Shown in pieces: positions 1-7,771 of a stretch of 64,000 nt of DNA. The translations under genes and the position numbers were made by a program. The notes under the pieces are model-generated. The model made no database searches and was not told where the DNA came from. It saw nothing but the letters and a program-made list of their open reading frames with translations. Source of the DNA: Gemella massiliensis (GTDB lineage: Bacteria > Bacillota > Bacilli > Staphylococcales > Gemellaceae); assembly GCF_900120125.1 (NCBI RefSeq), contig NZ_LT635546.1:237228-301227 (forward strand), written 5' to 3'. Every line of letters starts with the position of its first letter. The stretch's first letter is position 1.

Positions 1-766
1 CCAGCATACTTACTATTTTGTCGTGTTCCTCGTCATTAATATAAGGCTCGTGAGTATTCTTGACTTCTATATTCATTAGCAAAGTGTGACCGCAATATAC
101 TTTTTGCCTAGCAATTTTATTAACCGTATTAAAATGCCAAAATGATTTTTTTAATTCACTATACTTATGAAATTCTAATATTTTTGCTATGTGACTAGTA
201 CTATATCCATCTAGTAATTTTTTGAAAATAAATTCAATACACTCTCTCGTTCTTTCGTCTTTCACCAATTTACCATTTACTTTTTTATAACCAAAAGGCG
301 GGTGATTGATATAGTTACCATTTTTCACCGATTGAATTTTGCCTGCTATCATTCTATCCCGAATAGTGTCACGTTCTAGTTGGGCGAATGTTGATAACAT
401 ACCAACAGTAGCCATTCCTATTGCTTGTGAAGTATCGAAATTTTCGCTAATACTAACTAAGTCAATATTATTCGGTTTAAACAAATCTTCAATCAATAGC
501 ATAGTATCTTTTATTGAGCGTGAAAGTCTGTCTAATTTATAAATTAATACTATATCTATTTTGTCTACATCTAATTTCAATCTGTCAAGTTCTGGACGGT
601 TAAATTTAGCCCCTGAAACTCCAGCGTCGATATAAGTATTAACAATTTTATAATCGTGCAATTTAGCATAAGCCGTTAATTTTTCTATTTGAATATCAAT
701 GGAATTACCATTGTCAGCTTGTTCTTGGGTTGATACACGGGCGTAAATCGCTGCTCTTTTATTCAT
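1..766 (-). CDS. Large serine recombinase (phage integrase), 3' end outside window
   Basis: The minus-strand frame starts at 766 with MNKRAAIYARVSTQEQ and stays open for 255 codons to the window edge. The N-terminal resolvase domain shows the catalytic serine in ARVS and the downstream YKLDRLSRS motif. A recombinase-domain region follows from about residue 150 (NHPPFGYKKVNGK). Large serine integrases run to roughly 450-550 residues, so about half is seen. It would catalyse site-specific integration and excision of the prophage. Its position at the left end, pointing outward to attL, fits the att junction found in comGC at the right end. A ribosome binding site (AAAGGA) precedes the start. Confidence 0.93.
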   Translation of the reverse strand, partial: MNKRAAIYARVSTQEQADNGNSIDIQIEKLTAYAKLHDYKIVNTYIDAGVSGAKFNRPELDRLKLDVDKIDIVLIYKLDRLSRSIKDTMLLIEDLFKPNNIDLVSISENFDTSQAIGMATVGMLSTFAQLERDTIRDRMIAGKIQSVKNGNYINHPPFGYKKVNGKLVKDERTRECIEFIFKKLLDGYSTSHIAKILEFHKYSELKKSFWHFNTVNKIARQKVYCGHTLLMNIEVKNTHEPYINDEEHDKIVSML

Positions 767-875
767 AATACACGTCCTTTCTTGATTATTTTGGTTGTGT
801 ATGGTATACTTAAAATAATCTTGTTTATATAACAATACACAATTATCTCAGGATATTTTAAATAATCCTATTGGT

Positions 876-917
876 AAAAAAACTCTCTTACTCTTGGCGG
901 GGCGGGGGAGTTTTTTT
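876..917. terminator. A/T-flanked hairpin, probable bidirectional terminator
   Basis: A run of seven A plus CTC (876-885) pairs with GAG plus seven T (908-917) around a G-rich loop. It lies between the recombinase promoter region and the leftward fragment at 920-1108, and could end transcription in either direction. Confidence 0.6.
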
Positions 918-919
918 AT

Positions 920-1108
920 TTATGCACCTAGTTGTGTTTTTATTTTTTTCTTTTCTTCAAAATTGATGATTTTTATATTATATTCATCTAGTGCGTCTTT
1001 ATATTCGTCTTTTAAATCATTATACCCATCAGGACTTATAATAATAGATAAGCTTTCGTTTCTTCCTAATAGTTTAAAAAAGAAAAGAGTACCTCTTTTG
1101 AGATACCC
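920..1108 (-). pseudogene. Start-less ORF fragment of unknown function
   Basis: The minus-strand frame is open from 1108 to a stop at 920 and ends with NIKIINFEEKKKIKTQLGA. The composition is protein-like (ISPDGYNDLKDEYKDALDEY), but no ATG, GTG or TTG start is available. The upstream part coincides with a terminator hairpin (1076-1099). I read it as the 3' remnant of a lost phage gene. Family not recognised. Confidence 0.35.
1076..1099 (-). terminator. Terminator of the leftward cargo operon
   Basis: AAAAGAG (1083-1089) and CTCTTTT (1093-1099) form a 7-bp stem, followed on the minus strand by a T-rich tract. It lies downstream of the leftward gene ending at 1204. Confidence 0.6.
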
Positions 1109-1113
1109 TTATA

Positions 1114-1175
1114 TGATATTGATGCTGATGTTTCACAGCTAATAATGATATTGATGTGGGTGTTTCACCACTAAT
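1114..1175. repeat. Tandem imperfect repeat (about 30 bp x 2)
   Basis: Two copies of a TGATATTGATG...TGTTTCAC...CTAAT unit begin at 1114 and 1146. They are enclosed by an 8-bp inverted repeat, TGAGATAC (1099-1106) and GTATCTCA (1187-1194). This lies in the gap after the leftward cargo gene. Function unknown. Confidence 0.5.
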
Positions 1176-1203
1176 TTATATAATTAGTATCTCATTTTTC
1201 TTA

Positions 1204-2016
1204 TTATTTGTCAAATGTAAAGTAGAATTTTTTTATCCTTTCTTCTATAACGTCCATAGATTCATTTGAAATTATAATATTTCCTGCACTTTCAAATTTA
1301 GAAAGAGGAGTTAGTTTTCGTTTATCTATTGTTTGTATCATATTGATACAGGCAAAACTATCTTTATTTTTATATTTTTCATATTTTATAATTCCTTTAT
1401 AATGTTTCCCTTGTGATTCTAGAAATTCTTCTTTACCTTTTTGTAATTTATATAAAGCTTGATTTATTAGTTCTTCAGAATAAAAATTAATTTTTTGCTG
1501 ATTTTCTGGTGTTATAATTCCATTATTCTCTATTAATAATTTTTCTACATAATTTTTGAATTTATTACTGTAATATTCTCTATTTGTATCTAATTCAGAT
1601 AAATACTGTTTTGAATCTACTTTCCACTTAGCAATTAAATTATCTATTTTATTAAGATGATATTGTGAATTTTTTATATAGATATTATCTATGAGGTGTA
1701 ATTTTTGATAGTAGTTCTTATTTTTTGACGAAAGAGGGACTACAGTGATTGTGCTTTTAGTTTCTTTATCGTATTTATCTAATACTATAGCGAAATGATT
1801 ACCACTTATTTCTGCACCTATATTTATTCCAAATTTTACATATACAACAGTTCCTCTTTTAAACTTAGGAAAGTATTTCGGAATACTTCCTTGTGCTTCA
1901 TTATGTAGTTGATTTGCTTTGAATAGTGTTGACTGCGGAAGATATTTGAATTTATATAAATTATATTTCATTATCTTTTGAAATATATTATATACTTCTT
2001 TAAATTTGTCTTTCAT
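1204..2016 (-). CDS. PemK/MazF-like domain protein (phage cargo)
   Basis: This is a 270-residue protein. Residues about 50-105 resemble the PemK/MazF fold, with the hallmark KRGTVVYVKFG, GNHFAIVLDK and STITVVPLSSK strands. MazF-family proteins are typically mRNA interferases of about 110 residues. This one carries long extra N- and C-terminal regions, and no antitoxin gene is adjacent, so it may be a regulator or defence protein rather than a classic toxin. It lies in the leftward lysogeny operon, immediately behind a repressor C-terminal scar (2047-2115). A GGAGG-type site lies just upstream of the ATG. Confidence 0.6.
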   Translation of the reverse strand: MKDKFKEVYNIFQKIMKYNLYKFKYLPQSTLFKANQLHNEAQGSIPKYFPKFKRGTVVYVKFGINIGAEISGNHFAIVLDKYDKETKSTITVVPLSSKNKNYYQKLHLIDNIYIKNSQYHLNKIDNLIAKWKVDSKQYLSELDTNREYYSNKFKNYVEKLLIENNGIITPENQQKINFYSEELINQALYKLQKGKEEFLESQGKHYKGIIKYEKYKNKDSFACINMIQTIDKRKLTPLSKFESAGNIIISNESMDVIEERIKKFYFTFDK

Positions 2017-2046
2017 TGAGTACCTCCTTAAAACTTTCTCTCTCCT

Positions 2047-2115
2047 TTAAAACTTTCTTCTTAGTTCAACTACTTTTCCTACTATCTTTACCGGTAAATT
2101 TTCTATTTCTTCGTT
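2047..2115 (-). pseudogene. Scar: C-terminal end of an S24 phage repressor
   Basis: A 22-codon minus-strand frame ends NLPVKIVGKVVELRRKF, the typical last strand of LexA/CI-type S24 repressors. It has no start and is preceded by the stop of the nuclease gene. Its protein sequence is identical to the end of the second scar at 3189-3320, while the DNA differs at a few synonymous positions. The scar ends TAAAGGAG and so also contributes ribosome-binding-type sequence upstream of the MazF-like gene. Confidence 0.8.
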
Positions 2116-2120
2116 TTAAT

Positions 2121-3176
2121 TTATAAAAACTGTTTAACAACCTCTGTTAATTCATTTTTATATTTGGTTAAATCCATAGGTATGGATATTTCAATTTTTT
2201 CTTTTTTACCATTGTTTAATTCTATATATTTTCGGCTTCTATTCATATATATTCTTACTATCCATTTTCTTATATTATCATCTAATAAAATATTAAAATA
2301 GGATTGATTGTCGCGGTAAAATACTCTATTAACATCAATAGTATCTTTTAACAATACTTTTGCGATAGCGTACGCTTCTAATTCTTCAGGAGTAGTTATA
2401 ATTTCGACATCGTTATTAATATTGTCAATATTTTCTTCGTGTTCATCGTGCTTAGTATTAACAGTAGTATTTAATGCCGCATTTAATTTATTATTTACTT
2501 GTTCATTTATGAAAGTTCTAAATGTTTTTTTAACAATAGGAGTAAACCGTTCAATAACTTGTTTAGTTTTTACACCATCATATATTTCATTTAATAAATA
2601 CTTTACGAACAATTCAGATGGTTCATTCCATTGTTGAGTTAAGTAATCTTTTAAAGAGTTCACATACTTCAACTCGTAAGCTGTTTTAGAAATTTTCGAT
2701 ATTTCGAAATTATCTTTTGTAAACTTGAAGATTTCTATAATATGATTTTCTTTTAATTCTAATAAGTTGAATTGCAAAAATGGTGTGCTATCCATTTTAT
2801 TTTGCTCGTCTAAATCGGTATAAAATCTATATTCAATGCCGTTGGTTAGTATCCCAAATTTTGAAGATGTTGTTACAAAATACCTGAATAATTGTGAGTC
2901 ATGATTATCTAATTTCTCATTAACTGATTTACATTCTATTAGTATAACTGGATCATCTTCATATAAAATCGCGTAATCAACTTTCTCACCTTTTTTAATT
3001 CCTACATCGGCGGTAAATTCCGGGGTGAACTCAAGGGGATTGAATACGTCGTACCCTAATATTTGAAAAAAGGGCATAATCAATGCCGTCTTTGTAGCTT
3101 CTTCAGTATTTATAGTATCTTTTAAATTTTCTATCCTATTAGATAAGCCCTTTAATTGTTCAGTAAATTTTTCCAT
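2121..3176 (-). CDS. Type I restriction endonuclease-like protein (HsdR N-terminal-type nuclease)
   Basis: This 351-residue protein starts MEKFTEQLKGL. Residues about 30-110 carry a PD-(D/E)xK nuclease core: Asp in KVDYAILYEDDP and the ExK pair in VILIECKS. This matches the stand-alone family related to the HsdR N-terminus often found in prophages. No methylase, specificity or helicase domain accompanies it, so it is not a complete type I system. A role in superinfection exclusion is inference. It lies between two repressor C-terminal scars, and the upstream scar provides its AAAGGAG site. Confidence 0.75.
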   Translation of the reverse strand: MEKFTEQLKGLSNRIENLKDTINTEEATKTALIMPFFQILGYDVFNPLEFTPEFTADVGIKKGEKVDYAILYEDDPVILIECKSVNEKLDNHDSQLFRYFVTTSSKFGILTNGIEYRFYTDLDEQNKMDSTPFLQFNLLELKENHIIEIFKFTKDNFEISKISKTAYELKYVNSLKDYLTQQWNEPSELFVKYLLNEIYDGVKTKQVIERFTPIVKKTFRTFINEQVNNKLNAALNTTVNTKHDEHEENIDNINNDVEIITTPEELEAYAIAKVLLKDTIDVNRVFYRDNQSYFNILLDDNIRKWIVRIYMNRSRKYIELNNGKKEKIEISIPMDLTKYKNELTEVVKQFL

Positions 3177-3188
3177 AATATATCTCCT

Positions 3189-3320
3189 TTAAAATTTTCT
3201 TCTTAATTCAACTACTTTACCTACTATCTTTACTGGTAAATTTTCTATTTCTTCATTTGAGTAAAAATAAGTAGGATAACTACTATTATTAGGTATTAGC
3301 ATTATTCCGTTGGTGTTTGC
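3189..3320 (-). pseudogene. Scar: longer C-terminal fragment of an S24 repressor
   Basis: A minus-strand frame of about 43 codons reads NGIMLIPNNSSYPTYFYSN and then NLPVKIVGKVVELRRKF, matching the distal part of the S24 peptidase domain. There is no helix-turn-helix and no start. It directly precedes the nuclease gene at 2121-3176. The resident repressor at 4082-4846 ends differently (IIGRVIKSVTPVQK), so this is not a duplicate of it but the remains of another repressor. Confidence 0.85.
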
Positions 3321-3329
3321 CAAATAATC

Positions 3330-4004
3330 CTAATTAAAATCAATATGTTTTGCTAGCATTCCAGGAACTGTGATTGTCGCTCCGGAAGTAGCTTTATAAC
3401 TTATTTCACCAGCAGATATACCTGAAATAGTTACTTTGTCATCTTCTAACACATTTTTCTTCACGATGGAAGAGTTGTATTCTACTAGAATTATCTTTTT
3501 GTAATTTTCATCAACAGCTAATCTAAGACGAATGCTATCTTCCCCTTTTGAAACTTGAATTACCTTTCCGGAAAATTTAATTTTTTTACCGGAATAAGAG
3601 TTTGGCTCTCTTGATAATTGTTCATAAGTTATTCCTGAATCATAACCTTTTTTCTCTTCTGCTTCTTGTTTTTCTTTTTCTTTTTGTTTTTTCTTTTCTA
3701 ACTCTTCTAATTTTTGTTTAGCTTCATTTTCAGATAATTCTTCATATTTTTTCATTTTTGTTTGATAGGTTGTATAATCACTAAATAGTTTATTTTTTTC
3801 TTTTGTTACTTTTGATCTTTCGGTTTCTACTTTTTTATACTTATTTTCAAAACTTGTCGCTTTGTCATAAAAGTGTGTTGTGGTTACTAATAACCCGAAA
3901 GACGTAACACCTAAAATAACTGTTATGATTATAATTTTATTCTTTTTAACAAAACTTAAATATTTATTTTCTCTTTTTTCTGAATTTTCTTCAACATTAT
4001 TCAT
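3330..4004 (-). CDS. Membrane-anchored coiled-coil protein with C-terminal OB-like domain
   Basis: This 224-residue protein has a basic N-terminus, one transmembrane helix at about residues 23-46 (KIIIITVILGVTSFGLLVT), a charged coiled coil at about 50-120 and a C-terminal beta-rich domain with YSGKKIKFSGKVIQV, as in OB-fold proteins. Similar proteins occur next to phage repressors and are often labelled toxin regulator without functional proof. It is leftward and downstream of the repressor, hence probably expressed in the lysogen. The exact role is unknown. Confidence 0.6.
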   Translation of the reverse strand: MNNVEENSEKRENKYLSFVKKNKIIIITVILGVTSFGLLVTTTHFYDKATSFENKYKKVETERSKVTKEKNKLFSDYTTYQTKMKKYEELSENEAKQKLEELEKKKQKEKEKQEAEEKKGYDSGITYEQLSREPNSYSGKKIKFSGKVIQVSKGEDSIRLRLAVDENYKKIILVEYNSSIVKKNVLEDDKVTISGISAGEISYKATSGATITVPGMLAKHIDFN

Positions 4005-4056
4005 AATATTTCTCCTTTAGTTAATATATTTTTTTTGGCGGTTAAAAACCATATTG

Positions 4057-4076
4057 GATAGCTAAAAATAGCTATC
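4057..4076 (-). terminator. Hairpin after the repressor gene
   Basis: GATAGCTA (4057-4064) and TAGCTATC (4069-4076) form a perfect 8-bp stem just after the repressor stop. The minus-strand downstream T-run is short, so it may be a weak or partial terminator. Confidence 0.45.
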
Positions 4077-4081
4077 TAAAA

Positions 4082-4846
4082 TTATTTTTGAACAGGAGTT
4101 ACTGATTTAATAACTCTGCCTATAATGTTAAAGTAAATATCTTCTAAATCTGTAAGATATAATATTATATCATCATATTTCGGGTTGATTGACCGTAGAA
4201 CGTAACGTGTCCCCTCATTATATACTTTTTTTATAAAACTTTTACCGTCGTAGTCCACTAAATATATTTGACCATTAACACCATCATACCCAGCCGATAT
4301 TAACGCAATATCGCCGTCTAGTAACTTTGGGGACATACTATCACCTGTTATTCTAGTTGCAAAGTCATGATTTGGGACATCATCAGAAGTGTAATATATC
4401 TCGCTTTCTTCACCATAATAACTATATCCCGTTCCTGCTGCTGCTTTTTCAGTAACTAAAATTTCGGTAATATCTTCATTACCAATATTCTCGTTTATAT
4501 TATTTCCAATGCTTTTATTTTGTGAATTTAATAACTCATTCGTATAATTCAAAGTTTTGTTTTGATTTTTACTATTTAATTTAATAACATTATTATTGAT
4601 TTTTTCTAATAATGAATTGTTGCTAGAATTAATATCATCTGTCCAACCCATAAGGTATGCTTCAGGAACGTTAAGTGCCATTGATAGTTTATATATATTA
4701 TTTTGTTTAGGTTTGTTTTTCCCTTTTAAATATGAATGCAATGAAGATTTGCTTATTTTCGAAATATCAGATAATTTTGATAAATTGATATTTCTTATCA
4801 ACATTATTTCTTTTAATCTCTTTTCTATACTAGTTTTATTGTTCAT
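4082..4846 (-). CDS. S24-family phage repressor (CI-like)
   Basis: This 254-residue protein has an N-terminal helix-turn-helix (residues about 8-65, LSDISKISKSSLHSYLKG) and a C-terminal S24 self-cleavage domain. The likely cleavage Ala-Gly lies in EKAAAGTGY, the catalytic serine in ITGDSMSP and the lysine in DGKSFIKKVY. It would maintain lysogeny and be inactivated by RecA-stimulated autocleavage. A strong AAAGGAGGTG site precedes the ATG. It is transcribed from a leftward promoter at 4869-4897 whose -35 overlaps an operator copy, consistent with autoregulation. Confidence 0.92.
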   Translation of the reverse strand: MNNKTSIEKRLKEIMLIRNINLSKLSDISKISKSSLHSYLKGKNKPKQNNIYKLSMALNVPEAYLMGWTDDINSSNNSLLEKINNNVIKLNSKNQNKTLNYTNELLNSQNKSIGNNINENIGNEDITEILVTEKAAAGTGYSYYGEESEIYYTSDDVPNHDFATRITGDSMSPKLLDGDIALISAGYDGVNGQIYLVDYDGKSFIKKVYNEGTRYVLRSINPKYDDIILYLTDLEDIYFNIIGRVIKSVTPVQK

Positions 4847-4868
4847 TTAAAGCACCTCCTTTAGTAAA

Positions 4869-4897
4869 AGTATATCATTTTTGTTCTTAAAACGCAA
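4869..4897 (-). promoter_or_regulatory. Leftward repressor promoter
   Basis: On the minus strand TTGCGT (4892-4897) is separated by 17 bp from TATACT (4869-4874), upstream of the repressor gene. Operator copy 1 (4883-4898) covers its -35 and spacer. Confidence 0.6.
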
Positions 4898-4898
4898 C
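4883..4898. promoter_or_regulatory. Operator copy 1 (lysis-lysogeny switch)
   Basis: GTTCTTAAAACGCAAC matches the GTTC-N8-GAAC pattern of copies 2 and 3, with one change in the right half. It sits over the leftward repressor promoter. Confidence 0.6.
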
Positions 4899-4947
4899 AA
4901 AAAGTTTAAGAAAAAATAGTTTTTTTTCGGAAAAACGAAAAAAACTA

Positions 4948-4977
4948 TTGACAAAAAATAAAAATATATGTTATACT
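4948..4977 (+). promoter_or_regulatory. Rightward early promoter
   Basis: TTGACA (4948-4953) and TATACT (4972-4977) are 18 bp apart and face the Cro-like gene. An imperfect inverted repeat of T8CG and CGA7 (4918-4946) abuts the -35. Operator copy 2 lies just after the -10. Confidence 0.75.
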
Positions 4978-4979
4978 AT

Positions 4980-4995
4980 GTTCGTAAAGAAGAAC
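4980..4995. promoter_or_regulatory. Operator copy 2
   Basis: GTTCGTAAAGAAGAAC lies immediately downstream of the rightward -10. The half-sites GTTC and GAAC are an inverted repeat. It matches copy 3 at 11 of 16 positions or better. Confidence 0.65.
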
Positions 4996-5010
4996 GGAAG
5001 AGGTGGTAAA

Positions 5011-5238
5011 ATGAAAAAAATAAAATTCGACTATAATAAATTGAAAGGTCGGATTAAAGAGAAAAATCTTACACTCAATGAATTCGCTAATAAAGTTAAC
5101 ATAGGGAGAACCGCATTATATTCTAAACTTGAAAGAAATGGAGAATTTACAGAAAGTGAAATGTTTAGAATATGTAACGTCTTAGAAATTCCGTTAAATG
5201 AAGTGAGTGTTTATTTTTTTACAAAATACGTTCGTTAA
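5011..5238 (+). CDS. Cro-like helix-turn-helix protein
   Basis: This 75-residue protein starts MKKIKFDYNKLKGRIKEKN behind AGAGGTGG (5000-5006); the longer upstream frame would begin inside the promoter. The helix-turn-helix spans about residues 20-60 (LNEFANKVNIGRTALYSKL). It is the first gene of the rightward operon and opposes the S24 repressor, the usual place for Cro. An operator copy overlaps its last codons. Confidence 0.8.
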   Translation: MKKIKFDYNKLKGRIKEKNLTLNEFANKVNIGRTALYSKLERNGEFTESEMFRICNVLEIPLNEVSVYFFTKYVR

Positions 5239-5245
5239 ACAGAAC
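5230..5245. promoter_or_regulatory. Operator copy 3
   Basis: GTTCGTTAAACAGAAC overlaps the 3' end of the Cro-like gene. It is the third GTTC-N8-GAAC site in the switch region. Confidence 0.6.
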
Positions 5246-5291
5246 GAAAATTAATTCCATTGTTCAAGGGAAGAAAGGAGATAAGCGAAAT

Positions 5292-5513
5292 ATGAAAGAA
5301 GAAATTTTAAATACGATTAATAGAATATCAAGTCAATATCCTACAGAAATGAAACCAGATTTAGTAGATGGAATAAAAGAAAAAATAGCACCCTTGACAA
5401 ATGAAATTGTATCTTTATTTGAAAAAAAAGAATTAACATTTGAAGAATGCTACGCGGTATTAAACTTTACATATGATGTTCTTAAATATAAATCACAGAA
5501 AGTTAATCTTTAA
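5292..5513 (+). CDS. Hypothetical early phage protein
   Basis: This is a 73-residue acidic and helical protein (MKEEILNTINRISSQYPTEM). A GAAAGGAGATA site lies before the ATG. It follows the Cro-like gene in the early operon. Family not recognised. Confidence 0.6.
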   Translation: MKEEILNTINRISSQYPTEMKPDLVDGIKEKIAPLTNEIVSLFEKKELTFEECYAVLNFTYDVLKYKSQKVNL

Positions 5514-5755
5514 AGTCTACTGAAATAATTTCAAAATTATCTGTTTCATCAACTAATAGAAAATCTAAATTTAACAAATATAAAGATGAGTTTATAAAAC
5601 TGTGGGAAGCGGGATATTATCCAAGAGAAAGTTATTTAAGTGAATGTAAAGGGATAGAGATAAAAGCTTTCGTACATTACCTATCATGGAGAGATTATTT
5701 TCAAGACACAAATTTAATAAAAGAAGTAGAACTATTTAAAGGAGTTTGGCAATGA
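5507..5755 (+). pseudogene. Start-less early ORF, possibly frameshifted continuation
   Basis: An open frame with credible coding character (KFNKYKDEFIKLWEAGYYP, then HYLSWRDYFQD) runs from just before the stop of the preceding gene to TGA at 5753-5755. It has no conventional start. It lies in the -1 frame relative to the preceding gene, so either a start was lost or the two were once one protein. Family not recognised. Confidence 0.4.
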
Positions 5756-5824
5756 AACTAAAAACGAAATATAACTCCCTTATTGCTAAGAGAGTTAAAT
5801 AGATTATTTTAGAAAGGAGTGATT

Positions 5825-6425
5825 TTATGTACGAGGCGTATGCTGCAATTGCCCAGGTTTTAGCTTGTGTTTACGCACTTTTGATGGTAAGCATCTGGAG
5901 TGACTATCTTGATTTTTCATGGCTTTTTGGAAAATATTCAAAAATTCTTTCGCTGAGTTTGGGTACTTTATTATTTTTGATACTTCTTGTGCTTCTAGCA
6001 ACAGTTCGATAATAATATAGTCAAATAGTTCGGATGCGGATTTTAAATGGTTGTAATAAAAATAATCATATTCTTCCCCCAAAAAAAAATGGGATAGAGT
6101 TGGCTGAATGATATTTATATTTTGATACGTAAGAAATTAACTTTGGAGGAATTTTTTCCAAATTATTATTTAAGATTACACTCAAAAAATCAGGTTTTTT
6201 TTGTGAATATCTTGGATGAGCTATTAACCAATGATAATTTAAAAATTCTTCATTTAAAGCAGAGTTTAATTCTCTGAATAACTGTATGTAAAGCTCTTTA
6301 TAAAGTTTCTCATTTTGAGAATGTTTGTATTCTTTATTAATTTTAAGCGTACCAAGCCAATGAGAAATGAAGATTGATAATACCGAAACTATGGACGGAA
6401 TAACCATACTCCAATTTATTTGCAT
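5825..6425 (-). pseudogene. Frameshifted phage membrane protein
   Basis: The minus strand starts at 6425 behind AAAGGAGGTGAATTAT with MQINWSMVIPSIVSVLSIF and reads 119 codons to a stop at 6066. A second frame (GEEYDYFYYNHLKSASELF) continues from the A9 tract at 6078-6086 to 5825. Removing one base from that run joins them into a protein of about 200 residues with one N-terminal transmembrane helix. The break is a homopolymer indel: either a true mutation, phase variation or an assembly error. Distal residues overlap the plus-strand gene at 5827-6012. Confidence 0.55.
5827..6012 (+). CDS. Small hydrophobic phage protein
   Basis: This 61-residue protein has two hydrophobic segments (residues about 5-24 and 38-60). 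It is preceded by GAAAGGAGTGATTTT, a strong ribosome binding site. It overlaps, on the opposite strand, the distal part of a frameshifted membrane-protein gene. Both cannot be fully conserved, and this one has the better translation signal. Function unknown. Confidence 0.45.
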   Translation: MYEAYAAIAQVLACVYALLMVSIWSDYLDFSWLFGKYSKILSLSLGTLLFLILLVLLATVR

Positions 6426-6483
6426 ATAATTCACCTCCTTTGAGGTAATTATAGCATAGAAAATACGAAAGGAGGTGATTAAA

Positions 6484-6633
6484 ATGATTGTGGTGACTGT
6501 AAAGAATTCTGATTTATCGAAATTAGCGATTGATAACTTGAATAAATTTTTTACTAAATTATTTAACAACAAGCCAGAATTGATAGAACAATTACAAAAG
6601 GAGACAAAAGATGAAACTACACAGAGGAACTAA
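6484..6633 (+). CDS. Small early phage protein
   Basis: This 49-residue protein starts MIVVTVKNSDLSKLAIDNL behind an excellent GAAAGGAGGTGATTAAA site. It starts divergently from the frameshifted leftward gene and its 3' end overlaps the next gene. Family not recognised. Confidence 0.55.
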   Translation: MIVVTVKNSDLSKLAIDNLNKFFTKLFNNKPELIEQLQKETKDETTQRN

Positions 6634-6799
6634 CAACGCTGTATATTTATCAATCATAACGACTAGCGTATTCGCATTGATGGCAAGCAATATAGAATGG
6701 GGGACTATTTTAGCAGTATCTCTATTCACTGCAATGGCATGGGCGTATATCTTTGATAAAAGAATTGATAATTTTTTCCCGGAGAGTGACGTTGAATAA
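6611..6799 (+). CDS. Small two-helix membrane protein
   Basis: This 62-residue protein has two hydrophobic helices (residues about 12-28 and 32-48) and a charged C-terminus. An AAAGGAG site precedes it, and it shares its final base with the ATG of the dUTPase gene. Function unknown. Confidence 0.55.
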   Translation: MKLHRGTNNAVYLSIITTSVFALMASNIEWGTILAVSLFTAMAWAYIFDKRIDNFFPESDVE

Positions 6800-7308
6800 T
6801 GAATACTTATGAATTACACGATAAATTAATCGAACTTCAATCGCTGCAATGTGAAGTCGACGCCCATGTTGAAATATGGCGAAGGGAAAATATAACTACA
6901 GCTTTACACGAAGAGTTTCACGAATGGTATAACACGCTTGAATTATTCAAAGATTGGAAAAAGAATAGAGGAAAATCTAAAGAAGTACAATTAGAGGAAT
7001 TAGCCGATTGCTTAGCATTTGCTTTATCGTTGTTAAATGATGATAAGCGAAATTTAAGCCTAATGAGATGTATTTTTATTACAAAAAGAATGGAGAATAA
7101 TTCTCATCAAAAAGGAATGTTAAATGAGATAAGCAAAGGTTATTTGTTCGCTAAAAGAGTAATAAATACAGTATTTGTTCAAGAAAGCGAAATGGCAATT
7201 GAGTTAATTTTAGATATAGCAATGTTATATTATTCGCTTGAAGATCTATTTGAAGCGTACGAGCGAAAATCAAAAATAAATATCCAAAGACAGAAAGAGA
7301 ATTATTAA
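6799..7308 (+). CDS. Dimeric (all-alpha) dUTP diphosphatase
   Basis: This 169-residue all-helical protein carries the MazG-like metal-binding motifs ALHEEFHEWYN (residues about 31-41) and LEELADCLAF (about 71-80) of dimeric phage dUTPases. It would hydrolyse dUTP to dUMP and PPi, preventing uracil incorporation during phage replication. It is translationally coupled to the preceding membrane protein. Confidence 0.82.
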   Translation: MNTYELHDKLIELQSLQCEVDAHVEIWRRENITTALHEEFHEWYNTLELFKDWKKNRGKSKEVQLEELADCLAFALSLLNDDKRNLSLMRCIFITKRMENNSHQKGMLNEISKGYLFAKRVINTVFVQESEMAIELILDIAMLYYSLEDLFEAYERKSKINIQRQKENY

Positions 7309-7387
7309 AAACAGCCCTCTGAGAAAGGACTGTATAAATAACATATTATAAGTTAAAGATAACATATTTAGGAGGAAAAAGCAAGTA

Positions 7388-7771
7388 ATGAGAGATAACG
7401 CTAACTTAAAAACAGCTTACACATTACTTTCTTTTGCAGAAGAAATTTTAGAAGCTGAAAAATGGAATACTAAACATTTAAAAGTTTTAAAAGAAGATTT
7501 AGAAGATTGTATTCAAAGCAAAAGTATAGCTGTTTACGATAAAATCAGAAAATTAAACAAAAATCAAGATATAGTATTAAAACAAATAAAAAAATATGAT
7601 GATGAGTATATTATATCTACATTAGTTAATTTTAGTGAAGAATATGAGTTAGATAAAGATGTAGAAAATAGCTATACTTTACTAAATGAATTAGAGGAAC
7701 TAGAAGTAGTCGAAGAATATATAAAATATTTAAAGGAGAAATTAAATGTTAACAAAAGAGTTTGTAGATAA
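7388..7771 (+). CDS. Hypothetical helical phage protein
   Basis: This 127-residue protein is strongly charged and helical (MRDNANLKTAYTLLSFAEE), with a likely coiled coil. An AGGAGG site lies 11 bases before the ATG, and its end overlaps the next gene by 26 bases. Family not recognised. Confidence 0.6.
   Translation: MRDNANLKTAYTLLSFAEEILEAEKWNTKHLKVLKEDLEDCIQSKSIAVYDKIRKLNKNQDIVLKQIKKYDDEYIISTLVNFSEEYELDKDVENSYTLLNELEELEVVEEYIKYLKEKLNVNKRVCR

Noticed and set aside
5752-5802. 16-codon ORF after the start-less early ORF
   Set aside because: Although it overlaps the stop as ATGA and has GGAG upstream, it is too short and featureless to support.
7313-7334. Hairpin as terminator after the dUTPase gene
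   Set aside because: The stem is short with mismatch and there is no T-run; the early operon continues through it.
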